Assembly (NCBI GenBank): GCA_048499805.1
Contig: JASNZF010000005.1
Location: forward strand, 310,001 to 374,000
DNA: 64,000 nt
DNA from: JAWXBA01 sp048499805
Lineage (GTDB): Bacteria; Gemmatimonadota; Gemmatimonadetes; Gemmatimonadales; GWC2-71-9
Reading direction: 5' to 3'
Of the stretch, positions 8,950 through 16,912 are shown piece by piece. Numbering within the stretch: position 1 is the stretch's first letter; every line of letters begins with the position of its first letter. The translations under genes and the position numbers were made by a program. The notes below the pieces were generated by a model. It searched no databases. It was given only the letters and a program-made list of their open reading frames with translations, and was not told the origin of the DNA.

Positions 8950-9005
8950 CTCAGGACCTCCAGTGGATGATCGGGGTTTCCCTCCCGGCCCGGCGGGCCG
9001 GCGAG

Positions 9006-9911
9006 TTACGGCGAATCGGTCTCCAGCAGCTGCGCCGGCTCGAGCACCTCGAACCGCTGCAGGTGGCCATGGGCCAGGTGCGGGCGGCCATCACCGTCGT
9101 CGGCCAGCAGGCAGAGGAAGGCATAGTTCCCCGGCGTCACGGTGATCGTCCAGTAGTTCCGCTCGGACTGGGTCAGCGCCGCCACTCCACCCACGACCCG
9201 GCCCGGGGCGGGGGTCTCCGCCTCACCCTGCCGCCGCGCCAGCAGCCACGCCGCCATCGCCTCGGCGTTGGCCCCCGCCGGCAACTCCACCAGGATCACC
9301 TCGTGGCGCTGCGGTGCCAGGTTGGACACTTCCACCACGTGGGTCCCTGCCACCAGGGGGGCGGAGATCAGGAAGCCGTAGTCGAACGTCGCCAGCTGGT
9401 AGGGCGCCGAGGGCAGGACCGCTCGGGTGGCCCCGGGAACCACCGTGAACGGCTTGTGCAGCTGGTGCCGCACCCGCGGGAAGCCGTCGGGCCCGGTGTC
9501 GAAGGCCAGGGCGAGCCACTGGCCCGGCTGCAGCGACAGCACCACCTCCCCGGTCCCGCCCGGCGCCACCGCCCCGGCACCCCCGCTGAAGTGCGCCCAG
9601 AACGGGGGATACGCCACCTCGGTGGCTGCCAGGAACTCCTCCACCGTGTGCCCCGCCTCCAGCCGAACCAGGGCCACCTGGTCCAGCCGCCCGTCCGCCA
9701 CGGAGAGGCGTACCGTGGCCGGGCCTTCCAGCAGGGTGTCCGGCCCGGTCAGGACCCCGCCGGCGATGGCGAATTCCACCAGCGGGGGCGGTTCCGGAGT
9801 GACGGTGGCGGTGCCGCACCCGGCCAGGAGGACACCAAACGTGAGGAGGCTCGGTACGATATGGTCGGTACGGGAATGCAACGGGAGCTCGGTTTCTGAG
9901 ACGGGACGCAT
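9006..9911 (-). CDS. Paralogous double-cupredoxin-fold lipoprotein with degenerate copper sites
   Basis: 301 residues, signal peptide with lipobox LAGC (VLLAGCG, about residue 32), then two domains alignable with the downstream gene at 8119 (shared text GPDTL, GHT(L/V)EEFLAA, WAHF(A/S)GG, AVAPGG, VVPGA/S). Domain 1 has lost its ligands: the Cys position is Ala (LALAF), the His position Arg (PRVRH) and Met is Leu. Domain 2 keeps His (RHEV), Cys (FLCLL) and His (PHLAHGH) but has His in place of the axial Met. So domain 1 is probably structural and domain 2 may bind a different metal or redox state. The start at 9911 gives a long n-region; a shorter start is possible. Confidence 0.7.
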   Translation of the reverse strand: MRPVSETELPLHSRTDHIVPSLLTFGVLLAGCGTATVTPEPPPLVEFAIAGGVLTGPDTLLEGPATVRLSVADGRLDQVALVRLEAGHTVEEFLAATEVAYPPFWAHFSGGAGAVAPGGTGEVVLSLQPGQWLALAFDTGPDGFPRVRHQLHKPFTVVPGATRAVLPSAPYQLATFDYGFLISAPLVAGTHVVEVSNLAPQRHEVILVELPAGANAEAMAAWLLARRQGEAETPAPGRVVGGVAALTQSERNYWTITVTPGNYAFLCLLADDGDGRPHLAHGHLQRFEVLEPAQLLETDSP

Positions 9912-10008
9912 GGTCTTCGATTCGGAAGTCTGAAAACTTCCTGAACGACCCGGTCAGGTCAACCCCAACCGTCTTGCCAAGGCCCGGGGGACGACCTACC
10001 CTTGAACG

Positions 10009-10509
10009 ATGCGCCTCCTCCCCCTGCTCCTGCTCGCCGCCGCCGCCGCGTGTGGCGAGGTCCGCTCCGGCGACGCCCTGCAGTCGCTCCGGGCCCCGGA
10101 CCCCCCCGAGCTGCCGGTCGTCCCCGAACTGATCGACTACCACCCCGACCTCCAGATCGCCATCGCCGAGATGCAGATGAAGGAGTCCGGCCTGCTGTTC
10201 CAGGACGATTCGGTGGGCGTCGGCGACTCCGTCACCGTCGGCAGCACGGTCGTGGTGCACTATACCGGCTGGTTCCCGGACGGGACGGTCTTCGACACCA
10301 GCCGGGAGTCGGGGAACCCGATCTCGTTCCAGGTCGGTCGCGGCGAGGTCATCGAGGCCTGGGAGGAGGGGCTCCTCGGCATGCGGGTCGGCGGCCGCCG
10401 CAAGCTGGTGGTTCCCCCGGCGCTGGGGTACGGCGAAGGTGGGTGGGGTTCGATTCCCCCCAATGCCGTCCTGGTGTTCGAGGTCGAGTTGCTCGAGTTG
10501 CGGCCGTGA
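10009..10509 (+). CDS. FKBP-type peptidyl-prolyl isomerase lipoprotein
   Basis: 166 residues. The signal peptide ends in AAAAACG (lipidation Cys15). A single FKBP domain covers residues about 75-166: VVVHYTGWFPDGTVFDTS, PISFQVG, VIEAWEEGLLGMRVGGRRKL, PPALGYG and the closing VLVFEVELLEL. These match the active-site core of FkpA/FKBP12-like foldases. Predicted to speed proline isomerisation during folding of envelope proteins. The start of the next FKBP gene overlaps its stop by four bases (GTGA), so the two are co-translated and arose by tandem duplication. Confidence 0.93.
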   Translation: MRLLPLLLLAAAAACGEVRSGDALQSLRAPDPPELPVVPELIDYHPDLQIAIAEMQMKESGLLFQDDSVGVGDSVTVGSTVVVHYTGWFPDGTVFDTSRESGNPISFQVGRGEVIEAWEEGLLGMRVGGRRKLVVPPALGYGEGGWGSIPPNAVLVFEVELLELRP

Positions 10510-10955
10510 CACGGCCGGTGGCCTCGCTGGCCCTGCTGGTGCTGGTCGCACTGGCCGGCCCCGTCGCCGCCCAGGAGGAGGTCTTTGCCCCCTCGCTCGG
10601 GATCGACCTCGCGGCGATGCAGCGCACCGGGGCGATCCATTGGCGGGACCTCAAGGAGGGGGAAGGACCCACCGCGCGGGATGGCGCCCTGCTCACGATC
10701 CACTATGTGGGCTGGCTGACCGACGGGGTGGAGTTCGACTCCAGCCGGGAAGCCAGGGAGCCGGTGACGTTCCGGATGGGCGAGCGGCAGGTGATCCGGG
10801 GCTGGGAGGACGGGATCCGGGGCATGCGGGCCGGCGGGGTCCGGCAACTGGTGATCCCGCCCCGGCTGGCTTATGGCGGAAGGGGGCTCCCTGGACGGGT
10901 GCCCCCTGACGCGACGCTGGTCTTCGAAGTGGAGTTGCTGGCGATCAGCCGCTGA
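10506..10955 (+). CDS. Second secreted FKBP-type peptidyl-prolyl isomerase
   Basis: 149 residues from a GTG at 10506, overlapping the upstream FKBP stop by four bases. The signal peptide (LALLVLVALAGPVAAQ) has no lipobox Cys, so unlike its neighbour this copy should be soluble in the periplasm. The FKBP domain follows: LTIHYVGWLTDGVEFDSS, VIRGWEDGIRGMRAGGVRQL, PPRLAYGGRG and VFEVELLAI. The pair gives one tethered and one free isomerase made from the same message. It ends one base before the stop of the convergent gene at 10957. Confidence 0.92.
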   Translation: MTRPVASLALLVLVALAGPVAAQEEVFAPSLGIDLAAMQRTGAIHWRDLKEGEGPTARDGALLTIHYVGWLTDGVEFDSSREAREPVTFRMGERQVIRGWEDGIRGMRAGGVRQLVIPPRLAYGGRGLPGRVPPDATLVFEVELLAISR

Positions 10956-10956
10956 G

Positions 10957-11475
10957 CTACCGGCCCCGACCACCCCGGCCGCCACGATCGTCGCCCGCCG
11001 GACGCCGCTTGGCCAGCTCGGCCGCCGCAGCGGCCGCCTGACGCAGCATCTTCTCCGGGGGCATCGGATTGGCACCCGGACGCGGCGCCCCCATCTTGAT
11101 CGTTACCTCGCTGTCCACCACCGCGATCTCGGCCGGGCGCCCCCCGCGGACCTCATATCCGCCCAGGATCTCCTCGCCCATCATCAGGCCGTTCTTGATC
11201 CGCTCCACGAACGCCTCGCGCGTTGCGGCGCCCTCGAGCGACACATACGTCACCCCGCTGGCCCCGGCGAGCCGGTACAGCAGGGCATACTTCGCCCCGG
11301 CCAACCCCTTCTGCGAACGCAGGTCGGTGCCCGCGACTTCCCGGGCCCACTTCAGCGCTTCCTTTTCCTGCAACGACAGGGCGGCACTGTCCTTGCCACC
11401 TCCGGGGGCGGCCTTGCCGCTCTTCTGGGCCTGGGCCTCGCGGATCTTGCGCAGATACTCTGGTTCGTTGGCCAT
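10957..11475 (-). CDS. Uncharacterised 172-residue protein with Arg/Gly tail
   Basis: I do not recognise this protein. The first 40 residues are charged and probably helical (EYLRKIREAQAQKSGK). The centre has a mixed alpha/beta pattern (YALLYRLAGASGVTYVSLEGAATREAFVERIKNGL), and residues about 145-172 are Ala-rich then basic, ending DDRGGRGGRGR. There is no signal peptide or membrane segment, so it is probably cytoplasmic. The RGG-like tail could bind nucleic acid, but this is only a compositional hint. The coding call rests on a continuous frame bounded closely by the FKBP gene and on a clean ATG start. Confidence 0.7.
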   Translation of the reverse strand: MANEPEYLRKIREAQAQKSGKAAPGGGKDSAALSLQEKEALKWAREVAGTDLRSQKGLAGAKYALLYRLAGASGVTYVSLEGAATREAFVERIKNGLMMGEEILGGYEVRGGRPAEIAVVDSEVTIKMGAPRPGANPMPPEKMLRQAAAAAAELAKRRPAGDDRGGRGGRGR

Positions 11476-11510
11476 GCTCTACTCTCGAGTCGGGGTAACC
11501 CACAAGGATA

Positions 11511-11632
11511 ATCGCCTCCCCCCCATTCCCGCACCCTCCCTCCCCACCCCCCATCCCCTGTCCCTATCCCTCGTCCTGCGGCCCCGCGGCCACGCGGCCC
11601 CGCTGAACCGCCGACCCACCGACCCGCCCCCC
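11511..11632. repeat. C-rich degenerate repeats with octamers, ending at the antiporter stop
   Basis: The top strand is nearly all C with short spacers (CCCATTCCC, CACCCTCCCTCCCC, CCCATCCCC), then a GCGGCCCCGCGGCC stretch. CCGCCGACCCACCGACCCGCC at 11608-11628 is the complement of GGGTCGG(C/T) octamers seen at 1613. It stops 4 bases from the antiporter stop codon (11633). More degenerate than the other arrays. Confidence 0.6.
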
Positions 11633-12601
11633 CTACCCCACCACCCGCCACAGGTAGACCCCGTACACCACCACCAGGAGCACCCCGTCCCGCCGGGACA
11701 CCGTCATCCCCATCCGCATCAGGGGGAAGATCAGCAGGGTGGCGCCAACCATCCACGCCATGTCCATCCCCGCGAGCGCGGGCGAGACCGGCAGCGCCGT
11801 GACCGCGCCGGTGGCACCGAGGATTCCCAGGGTGTTCATCACGTTCGAGCCGATCAGGTTGGCCACCGCGACGTCGGTGTGCTTCCGCACCGCCGCGATC
11901 ACCGAGGTGGCGATCTCCGGCGCACTCGTCCCGACCGCCACGATCGTCAGGCCGATGACCCGTGGGGTCATCCCGGCCATCTCGGCCAGGTGCACGGCGC
12001 CGTCGACCAGGAGCCGCCCGCCGAGGACCAGCAACCCGATGCCGGCCAGCGTGGCCAGGGAGGCGGTGGCCACCGGCCCGAGTCGGGGGCGAAGGACCCG
12101 GCTCTGGATCTCCTCCCGGAACTCCTCCCGCTCGATCGGGGTGGCGTGGACCCGCGACAAGCGGACCATCCAGGCGATGAACAGCACCAGGAGCACCAGG
12201 AACCCGACGGCCTCGACCCGGCCCAGGAACCCATCCTGGACCAGGAATGCGCAGGCCAGGGTGGCCAGGAACAGGAACGGCCACTCCCAGCGGACGACAT
12301 TGCCGAGGATCGGCAGCGGAGTGATGATCGCGGTCAGCCCCAGGATCAGGGTGATGTTGGCCAGGTTGGAGCCGACCACATTGCCCATCGCGATGTCCGG
12401 CTGTCCCCGCACGGCCGCCATCACGCTCACCACCAGTTCCGGCAGCGAGGTACCGAGCGCGACCACTGTGAGGCCGATCACGGCGGGACTCAGGCCGGCC
12501 AGCCGGGCGAGCCCGGTGGCACCGCGGACCAGCAACTCGCCCCCCCCGGCCAGGAGGAGCAGCCCGAGGGCCACCAGGGCGATGGCGGTGAGGAGGGTCA
12601 T
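11633..12601 (-). CDS. Ca2+/cation antiporter of the CaCA family (YrbG-like)
   Basis: 322 residues, about ten hydrophobic segments, arranged as two homologous halves. Each half carries the alpha-repeat that forms the ion site: VVALGTSLPELVVS in the first and IVAVGTSAPEIATS in the second, with GNVVGSNLANI and ANLIGSNVMNTLGI after them. The acidic residue in each GTSxPE motif is intact. A short charged loop (EREEFREEIQ) joins the halves. Family members exchange Ca2+ or Na+ for another cation at the inner membrane. No regulator or partner gene is adjacent. Its 3' flank is a C-rich repeat spacer. Confidence 0.93.
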   Translation of the reverse strand: MTLLTAIALVALGLLLLAGGGELLVRGATGLARLAGLSPAVIGLTVVALGTSLPELVVSVMAAVRGQPDIAMGNVVGSNLANITLILGLTAIITPLPILGNVVRWEWPFLFLATLACAFLVQDGFLGRVEAVGFLVLLVLFIAWMVRLSRVHATPIEREEFREEIQSRVLRPRLGPVATASLATLAGIGLLVLGGRLLVDGAVHLAEMAGMTPRVIGLTIVAVGTSAPEIATSVIAAVRKHTDVAVANLIGSNVMNTLGILGATGAVTALPVSPALAGMDMAWMVGATLLIFPLMRMGMTVSRRDGVLLVVVYGVYLWRVVG

Positions 12602-12692
12602 CCGCGCACCGGGAGAAGGGAGGGGCGACGAGCGGGAAGCGTGTCCCCAGCCGGCGCCGAGTGGCCGGTTGCCACGCGCGTCCGCCCGCGGC

Positions 12693-14063
12693 TCACTTCA
12701 CCACCCACAGCCGGTCCTGGCGCCCGAGGAACCAGCGCGGCACGCCATTGGCCCCCACGGCGAAGTCCTCCTCCTGGGCCATCCGCACCCGCTGGCCGCC
12801 CCACTCGGGCACGGGGGTGGTCACCTGCAGTTCGCTGGAGAACCACATGCTGGCGAGCACCTTGTGGTCCCCGCGGCCGGGCACCCCCTCCTGGGCATCC
12901 CACCGCCCGATCAACGGGCCGGCGCCATGTCCATTGAGGCCGATCGGGTGGGTGTACATCGTGCCGTCGAGCCCCTCGGCGCGCATCGTGGCCAGGGTCG
13001 AGGCGAGCACCTCATTGCCGCTCCGGCCCGGCCGGACCTCCGCGAACAGGATGTCCTGCAGCCGGTTGGCGCGGCGGAGCGCCAGCTGGAGCCCGGCTGG
13101 CGGGGCCGTCTCGCCCGCCCGGAGGACATAGGCGTTGTGCTGGGTGTCGGTGTGGAGGCCCAGCGCCACGATGCCGACATCACAGTGCAGCACATCGCCG
13201 CGCTGGATGACCGGGTCCTCCCCAAGGTCACCACCCCCCTGCCGCTGGATGTCGACCGAGGGCTGGAACCACGTGGTCAGACCCAGGTCGTTGACGCGCT
13301 GCCGCCACCACCAGACCAGGTCGCTGGTTCGGGTCACGCCCGGGGTGATGGTGCGCTCCGAGAACATCTCCTCGATCATCGACCAGACCAGCTGCTGGAG
13401 TTCCTGGTACACGACCTCCTCTTCCGGCAGCCGCACGGCGAGCAGGTCGATCGCGGCATCTTCCACCCGCTTGAAGCGCCGGGCCAGCTCCGGCCCCAGG
13501 GCGGCGGCCATCCCGGCGTACTCCCCTGCCGTCAGGCCGTCGCTGAAGGCGCTGATCTCGGAGACGTTGATCCCGATGACCCGGGGATTCCGGTCCTCGA
13601 TCAGCTCGCGCAGCAGTTGCCACTGCTGGTCTCCCCACAGCTCGGCGGTGCGCCCCCCCACATCGGCCGCGACCGGCCGGGTGCTCCGGAAGGCGGTGTA
13701 GACTCCCCCCTGGCTGGTCCCGCCGAGGGCCAGCTTCTCGACCCCGAGTCCGGGGCCGCGATCGTGAAAGACATAGATCGAGCGGCGCCGGGCGGCGAAG
13801 GTAGTGGGCGAAACGATCGCCGGGAAGAGCGGATCCTCGTTGTACTCGCGCATCGGGATCACCCAGAGGTCGATGCCGTGCCGCCGCATGATCTCGGGGA
13901 GGTGGCGCTCGAGGCGAAGTTCCAGCCACCGCTGCTGCAACTCCGCCTGCGCCCGGAGGGTGCCGAACGGGCGCCAGGGAGCCGGGGGGGCGGCGCGCTG
14001 CGCGGGGGCGGGTGTGGTGAGCAGGAGGAGGCCGGCCGAGAGGGCCACGAGGAAACCACGCAT
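12693..14063 (-). CDS. Secreted M24 (Xaa-Pro aminopeptidase-like) metallopeptidase
   Basis: 456 residues from an ATG at 14063, chosen because a signal peptide follows (FLVALSAGLLLLTTPAPAQ). Residues about 45-240 form a creatinase-type N-terminal domain; the pita-bread M24 domain follows. All five metal ligands can be placed: Asp in HCDVGI (about 294), Asp in TDTQHNAYV (about 304), His in LNGHGAGP (about 374), Glu in SSELQV (about 410) and Glu in QEEDF (about 430). This implies an active di-metal enzyme cleaving N-terminal residues ahead of proline, or a related amidinohydrolase, in the periplasm. It is divergent from the FAD oxidase gene, with a 124-base spacer. Confidence 0.88.
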   Translation of the reverse strand: MRGFLVALSAGLLLLTTPAPAQRAAPPAPWRPFGTLRAQAELQQRWLELRLERHLPEIMRRHGIDLWVIPMREYNEDPLFPAIVSPTTFAARRRSIYVFHDRGPGLGVEKLALGGTSQGGVYTAFRSTRPVAADVGGRTAELWGDQQWQLLRELIEDRNPRVIGINVSEISAFSDGLTAGEYAGMAAALGPELARRFKRVEDAAIDLLAVRLPEEEVVYQELQQLVWSMIEEMFSERTITPGVTRTSDLVWWWRQRVNDLGLTTWFQPSVDIQRQGGGDLGEDPVIQRGDVLHCDVGIVALGLHTDTQHNAYVLRAGETAPPAGLQLALRRANRLQDILFAEVRPGRSGNEVLASTLATMRAEGLDGTMYTHPIGLNGHGAGPLIGRWDAQEGVPGRGDHKVLASMWFSSELQVTTPVPEWGGQRVRMAQEEDFAVGANGVPRWFLGRQDRLWVVK

Positions 14064-14187
14064 CGATCCACTCCGGGGATGGGGAAACAGTGCCCGAAAG
14101 CATCGCACGCTCCCCCGAACTGGGCAAGCAACCCTTGCGCAGGATCGGCCCCCGCCGCACCGTTGGGCACCACTTGAGGGAGGGGAT

Positions 14188-15327
14188 GTGAGCGTCGCCA
14201 GCAATCGCCCGGCCTGGGAGGGGGGCGCGACCACCAGCCACCCCGCGTTGCGGGAACTGGCAGAGGCCGACCTCTGCGTCGTCGGACTCGGGGGCACCGG
14301 ACTCACGGCCCTGGCCGAGGCGGAGCGGTGGGGCCTCAGCGCCATCGGGCTCGACGCCGGGGTCGTGGCCGGGGGCGCGGCCGGCCGCAATGGAGGGTTC
14401 CTGCTCGCGGGACTCGCGTCGTTCTACCACCGTGCCAGGGCAGCCCTCGGCCGGCCGCGGGCCCGCGCCCTGTACGAACTCACCATTGAACAGATCCACC
14501 GGATCGCCGAGGAGACCCCGGCGGCGGTCCGGCGAGTGGGCTCGATCCGCCTCGCCATGACCGGCGAGGAGGCCACCGACTGCGAGCACCACCTGGAGGC
14601 GCTCCGCGAGGATCAGCTCCCGGCGTCCGGCTACCGCGGCGGCGAAGGCACCGGCCTCTTCCTCCCCACCGACGCCGCCTTCCATCCCCTGCAGCGGTGC
14701 CGGATGCTGGCCGACCGCTTGGTGGAGCGCGGCATCCGCCTGCACGAGCAGAGCCCCGTGACGAGCTGGGAACCGGGACGGGTCGAGACCACCGGGGGGG
14801 AGGTCCGGGCGGGGATCATCCTGCTGGCCACGGATGGCGGCCTTGGCGCCCTGGCCCCCCAGCTCGCGACGCGACTCCGCCCGGCCCGGCTCCAGATGCT
14901 TGCCACCGCGCCGGAACGCGGCGTTGCGGTCCCGCGTCCCATCTACGCTCGCTACGGCATGGAGTACTGGCAGCAGCTGCCGGACGGCAGCATCGCCCTG
15001 GGCGGATTCCGCGACCGGGGGGGAGATGCCGAGTGGACAGCCGACTCGGCCCCTTCCGAGCCCGTGCAGGCCGCGCTGGAGCAGTTCCTTCGCGAGACGA
15101 TCGGGGCCCGGGCTCCCGTCACCCATCGCTGGGCCGCCACCGTGAGCTATGTCGACGGCGAGCTCCCCGTGCTCCAGGAGATCCAGCCGGGAGTGTGGGC
15201 CATGGGGGGATACAACGGGACCGGCAACGTGATCGGGGCGCTCTGTGCCCGCGCCGCGGTGGAGCACGCCGTGCAGGGCCGATCGGAGATCGGGGAACTG
15301 CTCGGGGCGGGGAGTGTGAACGAGTAA
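14188..15327 (+). CDS. FAD-dependent amine/amino acid oxidase (DAO family)
   Basis: 379 residues from a GTG at 14188 with a strong ribosome site (GAGGGAGG) just upstream; the longer reading is shadow. The N-terminal Rossmann motif is VGLGGTGLTALAEAERWGL, followed by GGAAGRNGGFLLAG, the pattern seen in gamma-glutamylputrescine oxidase (PuuB)-like DAO enzymes. Near the C-terminus SYVDGELPVLQEI and MGGYNGTGNVIGAL close the FAD site. It should oxidise a primary or secondary amine with release of H2O2 or electrons. No polyamine genes are near, so the substrate is open. It ends before a repeat spacer facing the convergent CPBP gene. Confidence 0.85.
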   Translation: MSVASNRPAWEGGATTSHPALRELAEADLCVVGLGGTGLTALAEAERWGLSAIGLDAGVVAGGAAGRNGGFLLAGLASFYHRARAALGRPRARALYELTIEQIHRIAEETPAAVRRVGSIRLAMTGEEATDCEHHLEALREDQLPASGYRGGEGTGLFLPTDAAFHPLQRCRMLADRLVERGIRLHEQSPVTSWEPGRVETTGGEVRAGIILLATDGGLGALAPQLATRLRPARLQMLATAPERGVAVPRPIYARYGMEYWQQLPDGSIALGGFRDRGGDAEWTADSAPSEPVQAALEQFLRETIGARAPVTHRWAATVSYVDGELPVLQEIQPGVWAMGGYNGTGNVIGALCARAAVEHAVQGRSEIGELLGAGSVNE

Positions 15328-15352
15328 GGGGACGCACGACAGTTGGGGAGCC

Positions 15353-15368
15353 GGGAGAAGGGAGAAGC
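15353..15368. repeat. Left, purine-rich arm of a mirrored heptad repeat
   Basis: GGGAGAAGGGAGAAGC, two heptads 25 bases after the FAD oxidase stop. It is the reverse complement of the TTCTCCCTTCTCCC part of the right arm at 15416-15485, so the two arms could pair across the 47-base centre. Confidence 0.75.
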
Positions 15369-15415
15369 TGAAGCAGCGGTCGCCGCCGCCAACCGCATCC
15401 CGCCCACAGCCACCT

Positions 15416-15485
15416 CCCCCCTCTCACCTCTTACCTCTCACCTCTCACCTCTTACCGCTTACTTCTCCCTTCTCCCTTCTCGCTC
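15416..15485. repeat. Heptamer array (CCTCTCA/CCTCTTA then CTTCTCC), flush with the CPBP gene stop
   Basis: About ten pyrimidine-rich heptads: CCTCTCA and CCTCTTA units first, then CTTCTCC and CTTCTCG units. The last base before the minus-strand TAG stop (15486-15488) is still part of the array. Two heptad subfamilies found separately elsewhere in the window meet here. Confidence 0.92.
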
Positions 15486-16178
15486 CTACAAATACTCCCA
15501 CCGTCCCGTCGCCAGGACGAAGGCGACCAGGCAGGCATTGGTGACGGCGTGGGCGAGGATCAGGTCGCCGAGACTCCGGGTCCGCATCATCCACCAGTTG
15601 TAGGCGATCCCCGCGGCGAGCCCCACATCCCAATACGGTCCGTGCTCGCTGGCGAAGAGGATGGCGGTGGCGATAAAGGCAAAGGGGGTCACCGCGCCGA
15701 GCCGCACGCGGGTGAAGTCCTGGTCGATCAGCCAGCGCATCAGCCAGCCCCGCCAGAACAGTTCCTCCACGATCGGGACGATGATGATCGCCCGCATCGC
15801 CCGGAACAGGATGGCCAGCGAGTTCCCGCGTGCGTCCTCGGGAAAGGAACTGCCGACCGGCCCGGTCAGCGAGTTCTGGAGGAGCCAGTGCCCCCGGTGC
15901 CCGGGGATGAGGAGGTCGGGGCCAACCCAGATCAGGAAGACCGCCACCCCCACCAGCACGCTGGCCATGCCCCGCTCGACCCGGAAATCGAGGATCCGCC
16001 GCGAGGCCAGCCACAGCACCAGCGCCAGGATCCCGACCCGGATCGCGCCTTCGGCGGCGGGACCGACCGGCAACCGCGGTCCAATCGCCAGCAGGGCCAG
16101 GAACACCATGAACGGCAGGGTCCAGGCGAGGTGCTCCCGCAGGCCGACCGGGGCCGGCCCGGAAGTGGGTGCTGTCAC
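15486..16178 (-). CDS. CPBP/CAAX-type intramembrane protease, resembling the exosortase-associated subgroup
   Basis: 230 residues from a GTG at 16178 with AGGGAG upstream. It has about six to seven hydrophobic helices. The three CPBP motifs are complete: EELFWRGW (Glu138, Glu139, Arg143), FASEHGPYWDVGLAAG (His179) and HAVTN (His210, Asn214), which place the metal or catalytic groups in the membrane. The ending AYNWWMMRTRSLGDLILAHAVTN and the final TGRWEYL look to me like the CAAX-related proteins found beside exosortase in PEP-CTERM systems. No exosortase or PEP-CTERM protein is in this window. It could process prenylated or sorted proteins; the role is unproven. It is divergent from the NlpC/P60 gene. 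Confidence 0.85.
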   Translation of the reverse strand: MTAPTSGPAPVGLREHLAWTLPFMVFLALLAIGPRLPVGPAAEGAIRVGILALVLWLASRRILDFRVERGMASVLVGVAVFLIWVGPDLLIPGHRGHWLLQNSLTGPVGSSFPEDARGNSLAILFRAMRAIIIVPIVEELFWRGWLMRWLIDQDFTRVRLGAVTPFAFIATAILFASEHGPYWDVGLAAGIAYNWWMMRTRSLGDLILAHAVTNACLVAFVLATGRWEYL

Positions 16179-16251
16179 GACGCTCCCTGTGTGGAGGTGG
16201 CCCGGGGGGTGGGGTGGACATCCGCGCCCCCCCGGGCGATTTTCTTGCCCC

Positions 16252-16902
16252 ATGCGGGCATCCCATCGCGCCGGACCCTGTTGCGGTTCGGCCCTGCTCC
16301 TGCTGGCGCTCGCCACCACGGCCTCCCCGGCCGTGGCGCAGGAGCCCGCCCCGCTCCTTGATCGCTCCATTGCCCCCGCCCGGCCCCGCCCCTTCGAGGC
16401 GATGAGCCGTACCATTCTGGCCGGCAAGGAGAAGCTGGTCGCCGCCCCGTCCCGGGACTCCGTGGTACAGGTGGCGCGCTCCCAGCTCGGGTTGCGCTAC
16501 CGCCTCGGCGCGCTGGCCCCCGGCCGGGCCTTCGATTGCAGCGGACTGGTGAAGTGGGTCATGGGCCTCTTCGAGATCGAGATGCCCCGCACCGCCGCCC
16601 TCCAGGCCCGCACCGGCATCGAGCTGCCCAAGGATCCCGAACGGCTCCTCCCCGGCGACCTGCTGTACTTCGGGAAGGGCAAGCGGGTCACGCACATCGG
16701 AATCTACGTGGGCGACGGGCGGTACGTGCACGCCGCCAACACGCGCTCCGGGGTCATCGAGAGTGCCCTTCCCGCCAGCACCTCGAGCTGGTGGCACGGC
16801 GCCCGGCGGGTGATTCCCACCCCGATGGACGACCTCGACTCCCTGTTCGAGCGGGTCCGCCCCGCGACCATCCCCACCAGTCCCGTCCTGCGTATCCAGT
16901 AG
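16252..16902 (+). CDS. Secreted NlpC/P60 cell-wall hydrolase
   Basis: 216 residues with a signal peptide ending TTASPAVAQ. The C-terminal NlpC/P60 papain-like domain spans about 67-190. Catalytic Cys96 is in FDCSGLVKWV, His148 in VTHIGIYVGDG, and a third polar residue, His160, in RYVHAAN. The family cleaves gamma-D-Glu-diamino acid bonds or stem-peptide cross-links in peptidoglycan. There are no SH3 or LysM targeting domains; a Pro/Arg-rich linker of about 35 residues precedes the catalytic part. Predicted periplasmic enzyme of wall growth or recycling. It ends 10 bases from the convergent glycerophosphodiesterase gene. Confidence 0.92.
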   Translation: MRASHRAGPCCGSALLLLALATTASPAVAQEPAPLLDRSIAPARPRPFEAMSRTILAGKEKLVAAPSRDSVVQVARSQLGLRYRLGALAPGRAFDCSGLVKWVMGLFEIEMPRTAALQARTGIELPKDPERLLPGDLLYFGKGKRVTHIGIYVGDGRYVHAANTRSGVIESALPASTSSWWHGARRVIPTPMDDLDSLFERVRPATIPTSPVLRIQ

Positions 16903-16912
16903 CTCCCGCGGC

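Noticed and set aside
10002..10955. Single 317-codon gene covering both FKBP domains
   Set aside because: The N-terminal half in this frame is nonsense. Two genes with their own signal peptides and a GTGA overlap explain the sequence better.
13228..15267. 679-codon minus-strand open frame across the M24 and FAD oxidase genes
   Set aside because: Both real genes have coherent conserved motifs in other frames; this frame shows none and crosses their start regions.
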